A stretch of DNA of 6,294 nt from positions 1-6,294 of the forward strand of contig JAUWCK010000067.1 of NCBI GenBank assembly GCA_030609345.1, given 5' to 3'. Source of the DNA: Methanosarcinales archaeon (GTDB taxonomy: Archaea; Halobacteriota; Methanosarcinia; Methanosarcinales; Methanogasteraceae). The translations under genes were made by a program, and so were the position numbers. Below, piece by piece: positions 1 through 5,649 of this stretch. The notes under the pieces are model-generated. The model worked only from the letters and a program-made list of their open reading frames with translations. It did not search any database and was not told the DNA's origin. Within the stretch, counting starts at the first letter, position 1, and every line of letters starts with the position of its first letter.

Positions 1-1
1 C

Positions 2-610
2 AAGAAGTTGACCGGACTTTCTTATGGCTTCTTCTGCAACGTAGAACGAAACCCCGGCACATTCGGCGACGCAGCGTATGACGCAGTGCAGACAGACATC
101 TTCCCGAACCACGTCGCATTACTCGAAGGCGATCTCGGCAGATGTTCACTCGCTGACGGGTGCGGAATTCACGTGGACTCGAAGAAGAAGATCGACTCAC
201 CCCCTGACCTAATCGGCAAGCTCGACACAGCGATAGGGATGGCAGAATCCGAGTACGGAAATAACACGCTAAAGGATCTCCTCATTGAGATTAAGGAGAT
301 GGTCGTGGCAGGAACCTCAACAGGCGACTCCGCAGCATTCGCAAGAGTCACAGCCGAACGGGACACACTCAAAGCAGACCTCAAAGCGATCATCCAGACC
401 GAGGAGGACACAATCATCGCAGAACTCACAGCAATGCAGGACGCAAAGACGAAAGACGACCTCAACAAGCTCGACCTTGCAGACCTCAAGAAAGAACTTG
501 ACATGGTCAAGGAACTCAGGACAGACAGACTATCTTTCAAACAGACCGGCAAAGGCGGCAAGTCCGTAGTCGATGACGCATATTTAAGAAGAGAGAGGAA
601 ACCATCATGA
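2..610 (+). CDS. Prohead protease (DUF2213-like) with scaffold-like C-terminal tail, 5'-truncated
   Basis: The reading frame is open to the left edge of the window, so the N-terminus and the presumed catalytic region are missing. A TTG at base 8 is in frame but is unlikely to be the true start. The first part (bases 2-180) has the pattern I know from the end of DUF2213 phage proteins: 'LSYGFFCNVERNPGTF', then 'YDAVQTDIFPNHVALLEG' (bases 77-130), then 'GRCSLADG' and 'IHVD'. DUF2213 proteins lie just upstream of capsid genes and are regarded as prohead maturation proteases. From about base 310 to 540 the protein is charged, heptad-like and rich in Ala, Leu, Lys, Glu and Asp, as expected for a coiled-coil scaffold fused to the protease. 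It probably acts inside the immature capsid and is lost on maturation. The stop overlaps the next start (ATGA at 607-610). The family call comes from remembered motifs; the scaffold role is inferred. Confidence 0.75.
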   Translation, partial: KKLTGLSYGFFCNVERNPGTFGDAAYDAVQTDIFPNHVALLEGDLGRCSLADGCGIHVDSKKKIDSPPDLIGKLDTAIGMAESEYGNNTLKDLLIEIKEMVVAGTSTGDSAAFARVTAERDTLKADLKAIIQTEEDTIIAELTAMQDAKTKDDLNKLDLADLKKELDMVKELRTDRLSFKQTGKGGKSVVDDAYLRRERKPS

Positions 611-1269
611 AACCAGTAATCATAAACGCATTTGACACGTTAGGCAACATGGCAGCATCAGCCCGTGTGCCGTTTGGTTGCGCAGTTCGTAGGAGCGGTG
701 CAGGTACAGCAGACATCGCTTATGACGGCGCAGCTTATCATGCGATAATAGGCATCACACCGGAAGATCCGGTTCAGAGAACTGTGGATGGGTTCTATTC
801 ACAGTACGACGCTATTCCACTTATCCTAGCAGGCAGAGTAAGAGTGTGGGTACTTGGACATGCAACAGGCGCAGTCGAGGGTGCATTCCTGAAATCAGCA
901 GACCTCGGATCGTCAGCATGTGGCATATTTGACGAGGAAGCAACCGCCACTACACGCACCATCAACACACTTGCAAAAGTAGTTGAAGACACGGCAGACC
1001 TGCTTGATGCCGACTATGGCGACCTGACCCCAGCAGGAGCTTCAGGTTCAAGTGTCACTATGGGGAGCGCAGCAATCCTAACGGCTATGGATCTCTCTGT
1101 CGGAGACTACATCTCGATAGGCAACCCCACAAGCAACGAAGCCGAGATCAACCGGGTAAAGTCAACATCAGGCGCAGTCATCACGACTCAGGAAGCACTG
1201 GCGCAGACGTACACCCACGCAGAATGCAAAGTAGATAAACTCGTACAGGTGGAGGCGCTTCTATTATGA
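607..1269 (+). CDS. Probable head decoration / structural cement protein
   Basis: A 220-aa protein between the protease/scaffold gene and the major capsid gene, which is the usual place for a decoration or cement protein that stabilises the expanded shell. Residues about 20-100 are beta-rich, with 'FGCAVRRSG', 'IIGIT', 'FYSQYD' and 'LAGRVRVWV', resembling the short beta-barrel of DUF2190-type cement proteins. Residues about 125-220 form a second part with 'LSVGDYISIG' and 'ITTQEALAQTYTHAE', which reads as an added beta domain that may be surface-exposed. No signal peptide or membrane segment is seen. The start is supported by GAGAGG at 593-598, 8 nt upstream, and by the ATGA overlap with the previous gene. 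The gene ends inside the next start (ATGA at 1266-1269). The role rests mainly on gene order and fold-like features. It could instead be another minor head protein. Confidence 0.6.
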   Translation: MKPVIINAFDTLGNMAASARVPFGCAVRRSGAGTADIAYDGAAYHAIIGITPEDPVQRTVDGFYSQYDAIPLILAGRVRVWVLGHATGAVEGAFLKSADLGSSACGIFDEEATATTRTINTLAKVVEDTADLLDADYGDLTPAGASGSSVTMGSAAILTAMDLSVGDYISIGNPTSNEAEINRVKSTSGAVITTQEALAQTYTHAECKVDKLVQVEALLL

Positions 1270-2165
1270 TCAGAAATGACGCAGCAATCGTAAGCCATGC
1301 AGTGGAAAACTGGACGTTGGAGATCGCAGACTACATCGACCGCGACTTAGACGCCATGACCGCAAGAGACGTCTTGGTCGTCAGGAACGTTGGAGCGGAC
1401 GTCGCATTCGATAATGTGATAAACTACGACCGCACCGGACCAGGTGCACAGATCACAGCGAAAGGCGCAGTTCCGAAGTCGATGGGTCTGTCAGCAACCT
1501 CGACACCTTATGAGATATTCCAAATCTCAACAGGATTCAATCTGTCAGAGAAAGACATGAAACTGGATCCATCCGTACACAATCGGCTCGTAGATATCGC
1601 AATACACGACATCCACAGAGCAGAAGACGATCTGGTACTGAATGGTATCTCAAAGTTCAACATCCTCGGACTTGCAGGCGCAGCGCAGGCGAACGCAAAC
1701 GGGAAGATCGTGGCTGCCGGTGCATCAGGTCACGACTCGAACAACAAAGGTGCATGGACAGGCGAGGGAAGCACAGATATCTATGACGACATGAACACTG
1801 CACGCGGCAAGATGGACGGTGAGTTCAACCCGGCATTCCTGCTCGGTAAGCGCACGGACATGTATCTCCTCGACCGGATGGACGCCAACAGGACGCCATA
1901 CTCACAGACGATCTCAAGGCTGTTCAGAAAGAAGGCTGAAGACCTGTCTTGGATCAAAGAAACCGGACATCTCGCAGGAGACAAGGTATACCTGATTCCA
2001 AAGCACTTCATGGCAGGCGAACTCATAGTAAGTGAGAACCCGACAATCAAGCCACTGTATAACGGTGGACTCGGTCCGGGTTCAAACTACTACTTCGAAA
2101 TCAATGAGTGGGTCGTGCCTGAATTCCACAACAACGACGCGTTTGTCGAGATCGAAATAACGTGA
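1266..2165 (+). CDS. Major capsid protein, HK97-fold, encapsulin-like subgroup
   Basis: A 299-aa protein of the right length and in the right position to be the main shell subunit. Residues 77-136 carry the most diagnostic stretch: 'PYEIFQISTGFNLSEKDM', then a helix ending in 'AEDDLVLNG' and 'NILGL' (133-136). This resembles the E-loop and spine-helix region of encapsulin-like HK97-fold shells, where 'ED..(I/L)..G' followed by 'GL' recurs. The middle contains 'FNPAFLLGKRTDMYLLDRM', and the C-terminus has 'YLIPKHFMAGELIVSENPTI', typical of the A-domain that closes each capsomer. The N-terminus has no long delta domain, which fits a separate scaffold domain on the upstream protease. GGTGGAGG at 1248-1255 precedes the ATG, and the start overlaps the upstream stop, implying coupled translation. 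A cellular encapsulin is unlikely because the neighbours are viral. Confidence 0.82.
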   Translation: MIRNDAAIVSHAVENWTLEIADYIDRDLDAMTARDVLVVRNVGADVAFDNVINYDRTGPGAQITAKGAVPKSMGLSATSTPYEIFQISTGFNLSEKDMKLDPSVHNRLVDIAIHDIHRAEDDLVLNGISKFNILGLAGAAQANANGKIVAAGASGHDSNNKGAWTGEGSTDIYDDMNTARGKMDGEFNPAFLLGKRTDMYLLDRMDANRTPYSQTISRLFRKKAEDLSWIKETGHLAGDKVYLIPKHFMAGELIVSENPTIKPLYNGGLGPGSNYYFEINEWVVPEFHNNDAFVEIEIT

Positions 2166-2174
2166 GGTAAGGGG

Positions 2175-2633
2175 ATGACAAACGTAGTCGCTGCCCCCGG
2201 AAACTTCGATCCGAGCATGTCCGCAATCCTGCAAGCATACCACATGGCAGCCGGAAAAGTGAACATCGCCGTAGTCGAGCATGATTACGGCGCAGCCGCC
2301 GCAGCAACAACCACAATCCTCGACACATCTGAGGTAGACGGCGAGATACTTGCAGCGTTCCTGATCAACGTCGAACTTGCGAACGCATCAACAGACGCCG
2401 GACAGACGTGGCTCAAGAACGGCAGCACACAAGCATCAGGGAAATCCGCAGAGTACGCCGTAGCCGAGACCACATATAAGAACGTGCTCTCTGCCGTGAC
2501 CGGAATCCCACAACACGGAACCGAAGGCAACAGGCAGTTCGACAGAGGCGACACAATCTCAGTATACACCGAAGCAGAGACAAGCAGAGACGCCGGAAAA
2601 TACTTTGTCGTGATGCTCTGGAAGGAAAGATGA
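2175..2633 (+). CDS. Small structural protein of unknown function (head region)
   Basis: A 152-aa protein that I cannot assign to a named family. It begins 9 nt after the capsid stop. GAGG at 2164-2167 overlaps that stop and an AAGGGG abuts the start codon. The N-terminal 40 residues include 'GNFDPSMSAILQAYHMAAG' and 'VAVVEHDYG'-like strand residues. An alanine/threonine-rich link (about 38-47, 'GAAAAATTTIL') follows, then a beta-rich part with 'EILAAFLINVELANAST', 'GQTWLKNGS' and 'KYFVVMLW' near the C-terminus. The composition (Ala, Thr and Gly rich, no cysteine, no membrane helix) suits an extracellular virion protein such as a capsid decoration or fibre. Position next to the capsid gene is the only functional clue. 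The gene ends in a hairpin that may terminate the head transcript. Confidence 0.65.
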   Translation: MTNVVAAPGNFDPSMSAILQAYHMAAGKVNIAVVEHDYGAAAAATTTILDTSEVDGEILAAFLINVELANASTDAGQTWLKNGSTQASGKSAEYAVAETTYKNVLSAVTGIPQHGTEGNRQFDRGDTISVYTEAETSRDAGKYFVVMLWKER

Positions 2634-2655
2634 GCCCGTAAGGACTCACCTTTTT
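2624..2655 (+). terminator. Hairpin followed by T-run after the head genes
   Basis: Bases 2631-2634 (TGAG) pair with 2645-2648 (CTCA), and 2636-2637 (CC) pair with 2642-2643 (GG), around a GTAA (GNRA-type) tetraloop with one C/A mismatch. A second tier pairs GGAAAG (2624-2629) with CTTTTT (2650-2655), including two G-T pairs. More T residues follow (CATTTT, 2656-2661). It starts in the last codons and stop of the upstream gene and lies 20 nt before the next start, in one of the longer gaps of this otherwise tightly packed region. It could work as an intrinsic terminator in bacteria; a T-rich tract alone could serve in archaea. It may only attenuate readthrough. Confidence 0.5.
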
Positions 2656-2675
2656 CATTTTAGGAGAACATAACA

Positions 2676-2975
2676 ATGGGTATACAAGACCCTCCCATCG
2701 GAACAACCCCCTTCGATCACGAAACCCTCACCGTCACAGACACAGCGGTCGGACTCACAGCAGCCACATACCTGAACGCAACCAGAGCAGAGATGACCGT
2801 CACAAAAGCACCGATCAATACATGGGTCGATGGCACAGATCCCACAGCCACCGTAGGCGAACCAGCACAGATCGGTGACAGGATCGTGCTAAAGTCCGCA
2901 GCCCAGATCGCAGGCGCAAGGTTCATACGAATCGGCGGCACATCAGCAGAACTCCCGGTACATTACTTCCACTGA
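2676..2975 (+). CDS. Small beta-rich virion-associated protein
   Basis: A 99-aa protein of beta-sandwich-like composition: alternating hydrophobic and polar residues, many Thr, Ala and Pro, no cysteine and no membrane helix. The middle contains 'WVDGTDPTATVGEPAQIGD' (about residues 50-68), followed by 'IVLKSAAQIAGARFIRIG' and 'LPVHYFH' at the end. I recognise this arrangement ('DGTDPTATVG', then 'GD.I.L', then '..FR.IR') from small phage proteins of unknown role that lie near head-tail or fibre genes, but I know of no proven function. AGGAG at 2662-2666 supports the ATG. It follows the terminator-like hairpin, so it may open a second transcription unit. It is followed after 10 nt by the repeat protein gene. 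Confidence 0.6.
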   Translation: MGIQDPPIGTTPFDHETLTVTDTAVGLTAATYLNATRAEMTVTKAPINTWVDGTDPTATVGEPAQIGDRIVLKSAAQIAGARFIRIGGTSAELPVHYFH

Positions 2976-2985
2976 GGCGATAACG

Positions 2986-3480
2986 ATGCTTGGAAACGAC
3001 GGAATGATACACCGCTCATCGCCATGGTACACCGACGGCGAAGTAGTACGCCTTAGGAATCCCGATCTCTCAATAGCAACCGATGAACTCTACGCACTCA
3101 GTACAGACGACGCAACCCTGAGCGGGACGCCTGTCATCATCCGCCTGCAAGCCCCCAACGGCGACTACTACTACACGAAAGCATACCCCACAGCCAGCGC
3201 AACAGCAAACGCAACCATAGACGACATCGGCACGGACGTCAGGGGAATCGCAGACGCTATCCTATCCGGTGCACCAAAAGTCTTTGAAGTGATCTCCGGT
3301 GCGACAAAGCATTACGTGAAAGGCTACCCCACGATCTCAGCCGAGAGCGCAAGCAGCAGAGGAATCACGATAAGGGCAGTCATGTTCAGCGACACGACCC
3401 TGAGCGGCACGCCACGAGTCGCAACAGTGGAGATAGGCGGCACGGATCATTATTTCAAAGCATATCCAACCAAATCATAA
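2986..3480 (+). CDS. Repeat-containing small virion protein (three LSGxP...KxYPT modules)
   Basis: A 164-aa protein made largely of one module used three times. The anchor 'LSG(T/A)P' occurs at residues 45, 93 and 139, and the partner 'K(A/G)YPT' at 65, 112 and 158. Spacing between copies is 48 and 46 residues. Each unit reads as two strands joined by a turn ('PNGDYYYTKAYPT', 'SGATKHYVKGYPT', 'GGTDHYFKAYPT'). This suggests a repeated beta-hairpin fold as in fibre or baseplate decorations. The first 40 residues are not part of the repeat. GAGG at 2974-2977 overlaps the previous stop and precedes the ATG by 8 nt. I know no named family. Its place before the receptor-binding gene suggests a tail or fibre accessory, which is inference. 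Confidence 0.65.
   Translation: MLGNDGMIHRSSPWYTDGEVVRLRNPDLSIATDELYALSTDDATLSGTPVIIRLQAPNGDYYYTKAYPTASATANATIDDIGTDVRGIADAILSGAPKVFEVISGATKHYVKGYPTISAESASSRGITIRAVMFSDTTLSGTPRVATVEIGGTDHYFKAYPTKS
3118..3471 (+). repeat. Three tandem degenerate coding repeats of about 140 bp
   Basis: The module from 'LSGxP' to 'KxYPT' recurs with starts at 3118, 3262 and 3400. Copies one and three still match well in DNA at their left end (ACCCTGAGCGGGACGCC against ACCCTGAGCGGCACGCC); copy two has drifted more. This pattern suggests duplication within the gene rather than convergence. Confidence 0.7.
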
Positions 3481-3496
3481 TAACGAGGACATAATC

Positions 3497-3769
3497 ATGA
3501 GAGGATACCCTAAACACATTGCGACAAAGCAGGATTTCATTAACCTGCTTGCAATGCCAGAACACAAAGCGCACGCACTCGCAGACCTGAAAGCGATACA
3601 CGACCTCGATGACGCGAAGGCGACGAGAGCAACCACGCTCATCGACGAGAACGACCCTGAAAAAGGGTTCAACACAGAGACAATCGACAACCCCCTACCA
3701 GTTTGGAAGCAGAAGGGATTCACGAGCAGAAAGGCGGTTGCAGCGATGATCACAAAGGCAGGAGCGTAA
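3497..3769 (+). CDS. Small conserved-type phage protein upstream of the receptor-binding gene
   Basis: A 90-aa soluble protein beginning 'MRGYPKHIATKQDFINLLAM' and ending with 'FTSRKAVAAMITKAGA'. The opening ('YPKHI.TKQD(F/Y)..LL') and the ending ('W...GF.SR..V...I') recall small phage proteins of unknown function that lie next to fibre genes. That is memory of a pattern, not a search. The centre is charged and helical ('HALADLKAIHDLDDAKATRAT'-like), followed by a Pro/Asn-rich linker with 'DNPLPVWK'. GAGGA at 3485-3489 lies 7 nt before the ATG. The gene ends 3 nt before the next start, and the ribosome-binding site of the next gene is embedded in its last codons, so the two are probably co-translated. 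A chaperone or adaptor role for the fibre is possible but unproven. Confidence 0.6.
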   Translation: MRGYPKHIATKQDFINLLAMPEHKAHALADLKAIHDLDDAKATRATTLIDENDPEKGFNTETIDNPLPVWKQKGFTSRKAVAAMITKAGA

Positions 3770-3772
3770 ATC

Positions 3773-4807
3773 ATGGCGAACAGATCACTCACGAAAGACG
3801 TCTCGGATAATATCCTCGCCGGAGCCGTCATCGCAAACTTCTACCTTAATAAGCAAGACCGGTTAATCAAAAATCACGCAGATCACGATAAGGTCACGTT
3901 CAAAGGATCGAATGAGATCCCCTTGAAGATCGGTGATAACTGGTTCTTCTGCGATACAGACGTCGATATATCGACAGCCACTCACATGGATACCGGCGCG
4001 GTTGCAGCGGGCACGAATTATTACGTCTATGCCTGCGACGTTGCCGGATCGCTCGAATTCAAGATCAGTCTCGACAGCACGAACCCATCTGGAGTCACCG
4101 CTGACGACTCGCGCAAGATCGGGGGCTTCCACACGCTCTGCACGAGTGTTGGCACTATTGCAGGACATACGCTCACAGGCTACGCAGCGAACGACATCCT
4201 TCCTGCTTCGATTTGGGACTTGAAGCACCGTCCGATCTCTGAACCAGAGGGCATGGTGTACGATGCTGGAACGGATATATGGGTGGACATCTACCTCGCC
4301 AGCGGCACAGGAGCGTCAACAGCATCAGAGTACAATACAACGATTTCAGACACTCGTGACTGGATGGATTTCGTTGACGACGGTCACGCTGTCAAGAAGC
4401 AGCTCCTCACCGATTCGCAGTTCCAGAGCATTGCTGCCGGATCGAACGAAGAGACCAACATAGTAGGATCGGCAGACCCCGGAACTACAGGAGGGCACAA
4501 CGACACAGCAGGACGCAGGATGATCAGCAACATCGGCTGCGAAGATTGTGCCGGAGCAATGTATCAGTGGTTGCAGACGTCGTCCGCACGGCTCGACAAT
4601 GGGACCGCTGTTGGATGGTATAATCTCCCTGGCGACAGGGGAAGTTTCTACACTTATGGAACGGATCTGTACGGAAACACTCAGCTCCATGCGGGCGGTT
4701 ATTGGTGCCATGGGGCGTTTTGCGGGTCTCGGTGCCGGAATACGTATTACTTTCGCTGGTTTACGTCTTCGTATTTCGGGGCTCGGTTCGGCGCTAAGCC
4801 GCAGTAA
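3773..4807 (+). CDS. Receptor-binding / tropism protein with C-type-lectin-like variable domain (putative DGR target)
   Basis: A 344-aa protein in two parts. Residues 1 to about 145 are beta-rich and probably attach to the virion ('GTNYYVYACDVAG', 'DDSRKIGGFHTLC'). From about 148 to 344 the sequence matches what I know of the formylglycine-generating-enzyme / C-type-lectin-like DGR target group: 'LKHRPISEPEGMVY' (150-163), 'WVDIYLASGTG', 'TRDWMDFVDD' (194-203), 'GRRMISNIGCEDCAGAMYQW' (247-266), then 'AGGYW' (307-311), 'CGSRCR' (317-322), 'RW' (328-329) and 'GARF' (336-339). In this family the last ~40-60 residues carry the ligand-binding surface rewritten by DGRs, as in Bordetella phage Mtd. 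The protein would sit at the tail tip and bind the host receptor. AGGAG at 3760-3764 supports the start. No reverse transcriptase or accessory variability protein is present in this window. Confidence 0.85.
   Translation: MANRSLTKDVSDNILAGAVIANFYLNKQDRLIKNHADHDKVTFKGSNEIPLKIGDNWFFCDTDVDISTATHMDTGAVAAGTNYYVYACDVAGSLEFKISLDSTNPSGVTADDSRKIGGFHTLCTSVGTIAGHTLTGYAANDILPASIWDLKHRPISEPEGMVYDAGTDIWVDIYLASGTGASTASEYNTTISDTRDWMDFVDDGHAVKKQLLTDSQFQSIAAGSNEETNIVGSADPGTTGGHNDTAGRRMISNIGCEDCAGAMYQWLQTSSARLDNGTAVGWYNLPGDRGSFYTYGTDLYGNTQLHAGGYWCHGAFCGSRCRNTYYFRWFTSSYFGARFGAKPQ
4682..4804 (+). other. Putative DGR variable region (adenine-depleted 3' end of the receptor-binding gene)
   Basis: Codons 304-344 contain no codon ending in A. 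Counting by hand, 4690-4804 holds 12 A in 115 bases, whereas a sample of the same gene at 4441-4500 holds 23 A in 60. NNT/NNC codons cluster at the positions expected to vary: Y310, C312, H313, F316, N323, Y325, Y326, F327, R328, F330, S332, Y334, F335. These are the products expected when AAY codons of a template are mutated at A. The GC-rich end (about 4776-4801) could contain the initiation-of-mutagenic-homing site. The left border is uncertain. NNY-rich codons also occur around residues 282-296 (4616-4660), so the region may start near 4600. Confidence 0.6.
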
Positions 4808-4812
4808 GCAGG

Positions 4813-4821
4813 TCGCAAATC
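4813..4821 (+). repeat. Left copy of a 9-bp direct repeat flanking the endonuclease block
   Basis: TCGCAAATC lies just after the stop of the receptor-binding gene and recurs at 5600-5608, at the end of the endonuclease gene. The two copies bracket the AT-rich block. Joining them would leave a short intergenic gap of the style seen elsewhere in the window. Confidence 0.35.
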
Positions 4822-4847
4822 GGAGAACGGAAACGGAAAACGAAAAT
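4821..4847 (+). repeat. Short purine-rich degenerate tandem repeat
   Basis: Four units follow each other: CGGAGAA, CGGAAA, CGGAAAA, CGAAAAT. The tract is noncoding and lies between the putative variable region and a palindrome. Function unknown. Confidence 0.5.
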
Positions 4848-4850
4848 CAT

Positions 4851-4870
4851 GGTGACATAAAAATGTCATT
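4851..4870. other. Palindrome / hairpin downstream of the putative variable region
   Basis: TGACAT (4853-4858) and ATGTCA (4863-4868) are perfect inverted copies around an AAAA loop. Two G-T pairs would extend the stem to 8 bp in RNA, giving an 8-bp stem and a 4-nt loop. Known DGRs have a hairpin or cruciform of that size just downstream of the variable region that promotes homing. This one lies about 45 bases past the stop codon, its loop does not fit the GRNA type described there, and the G-T pairs would not form on the other strand. A weak terminator is less likely because no T-run follows. Confidence 0.45.
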
Positions 4871-4883
4871 GGTTGCAGGGTTA

Positions 4884-4913
4884 TACAAAAAAAAGAACTC
4901 CATGCAGGCGGTA
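4884..4913 (+). repeat. Adenine-rich fragment resembling a template copy of part of the variable region
   Basis: AACTCCATGCAGGCGGTA (4896-4913) aligns with AGCTCCATGCGGGCGGTT (4683-4700) at 15 of 18 positions. All three differences fall at an A of the downstream copy, which is the DGR template-to-variable relation. To the left, TACAAAAAAAA (4884-4894) faces TACGGAAACAC (4670-4680) with the same direction of change, after a one-base gap and one other mismatch. The match stops abruptly at 4914. It may be a remnant template, a decayed partial duplication, or chance. Confidence 0.3.
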
Positions 4914-4986
4914 GGCAATTAGAATGAAGCGGAATCGACCAAACAGTTTAAGTGTCAGTAAACCAATAAGGATACTGAGGAATATT

Positions 4987-5616
4987 ATGACACCAACTGG
5001 TAATGTTGTAGCAGGTAAACGGTTTGGTCGATGGACAGTTATCGAACGTGCTGGAAGCACCAAGCAGCATGCCGTTCTCTGGAAATGTGTGTGTGATTGT
5101 GGCACTGTAAGATTGGTACGCGGTACTGCATTGAAAAACGGTAAGTCTATGTCGTGTGGGTGTGTGAATTATGAAGCACACGCTACACACGGCATGACTA
5201 CTACCAGACAATACCGAATATGGCAAGGAATGAAAACCAGATGCACAAACAAGAAGCAACCCATCCATACAAGATACGGCGCTCAGGGCGTAACTTATGA
5301 TCCAGCATGGGAATCTTTCGATAAGTTTTGGGAAGATATGAAAGCATCATACGATGATGAGTTAACTCTTGAACGTGCCGATAATTTGAAAGGATACTCG
5401 AAAGAGAATTGTTATTGGGCTACTTTCTCTGAACAGAATATAAATAGGCGATCAAACGTATTTATAAAATACAGGGATTGCCTTCTGACAATAGCCGATG
5501 TTTCAAAGTTGACTGGGTTGGCAACTACTACAATTTACAATCGCAAACAACGAGGATGGTCTGACCAAATGATTATGTCCATTCCAGCAATGACCAAGTT
5601 CGCAAATCATAGATAG
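4987..5616 (+). CDS. Zinc-ribbon / HNH-like phage endonuclease with C-terminal helix-turn-helix (putative homing endonuclease)
   Basis: A 209-aa protein. 'AGKRFGRWTVIERAGS' (9-24) is followed by a zinc-ribbon core with C34, C36 and C38, then C57 and C59 ('CVCDCG', 'SCGC'). Residues 69-120 have 'HGMTTTRQYRIWQGMKTRC', 'YGAQGVTYDPAW' and 'F..FWEDM'. The 129-155 stretch 'ERADN..GYSKENCYWAT..EQNINRR' is the signature of a large phage group usually annotated as HNH-like or homing endonucleases. Residues 166-200 form a helix-turn-helix ('TIADVSKLTGL', 'RGWSDQMIMSIP') that probably binds DNA. Such genes are free-standing mobile genes. I prefer the ATG at 4987 over the in-frame ATG at 4924: GAGG (4977-4980) lies 6 nt upstream and the family starts just before 'G.RFGR.TV'. 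Its DNA is clearly AT-richer (20 G+C in 60 at 5401-5460, against 31 in 60 at 3241-3300), pointing to separate origin. Nuclease activity is inferred. Confidence 0.75.
   Translation: MTPTGNVVAGKRFGRWTVIERAGSTKQHAVLWKCVCDCGTVRLVRGTALKNGKSMSCGCVNYEAHATHGMTTTRQYRIWQGMKTRCTNKKQPIHTRYGAQGVTYDPAWESFDKFWEDMKASYDDELTLERADNLKGYSKENCYWATFSEQNINRRSNVFIKYRDCLLTIADVSKLTGLATTTIYNRKQRGWSDQMIMSIPAMTKFANHR
5600..5608 (+). repeat. Right copy of the 9-bp direct repeat flanking the endonuclease block
   Basis: TCGCAAATC falls within the last codons of the endonuclease gene and matches 4813-4821 exactly. It is short enough to be coincidental. Confidence 0.35.
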
Positions 5617-5649
5617 ACCGATACTATACATTTTCATGAGGTTCAAAAA

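Noticed and set aside
169..561. Minus-strand 130-aa open frame under the protease/scaffold gene
   Set aside because: Serine- and leucine-rich mirror of a Lys/Glu/Asp-rich coiled-coil gene. The + strand frame has clear family motifs and correct overlaps, and no ribosome-binding site or family was seen on the minus strand.
4548..4922. 124-aa + frame overlapping the variable region and running past the receptor gene stop
   Set aside because: It is out of frame with the clear lectin-like domain, and its composition reflects the A-poor DNA. Only its last 19 codons are free of overlap.
4863..4922. Possible 19-aa peptide (MSLVAGLYKKKNSMQAVGN) with GGTGA 7 nt upstream
   Set aside because: Too short to support. 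It starts inside the palindrome and overlaps the template-like fragment, and I see no family. The GGTGA site is noted only as a weak host hint.
4924..4986. Longer N-terminus of the endonuclease from the ATG at 4924
   Set aside because: The 21 added residues do not resemble the family, and I saw no good ribosome-binding site before 4924. GAGG at 4977-4980 fits the ATG at 4987.
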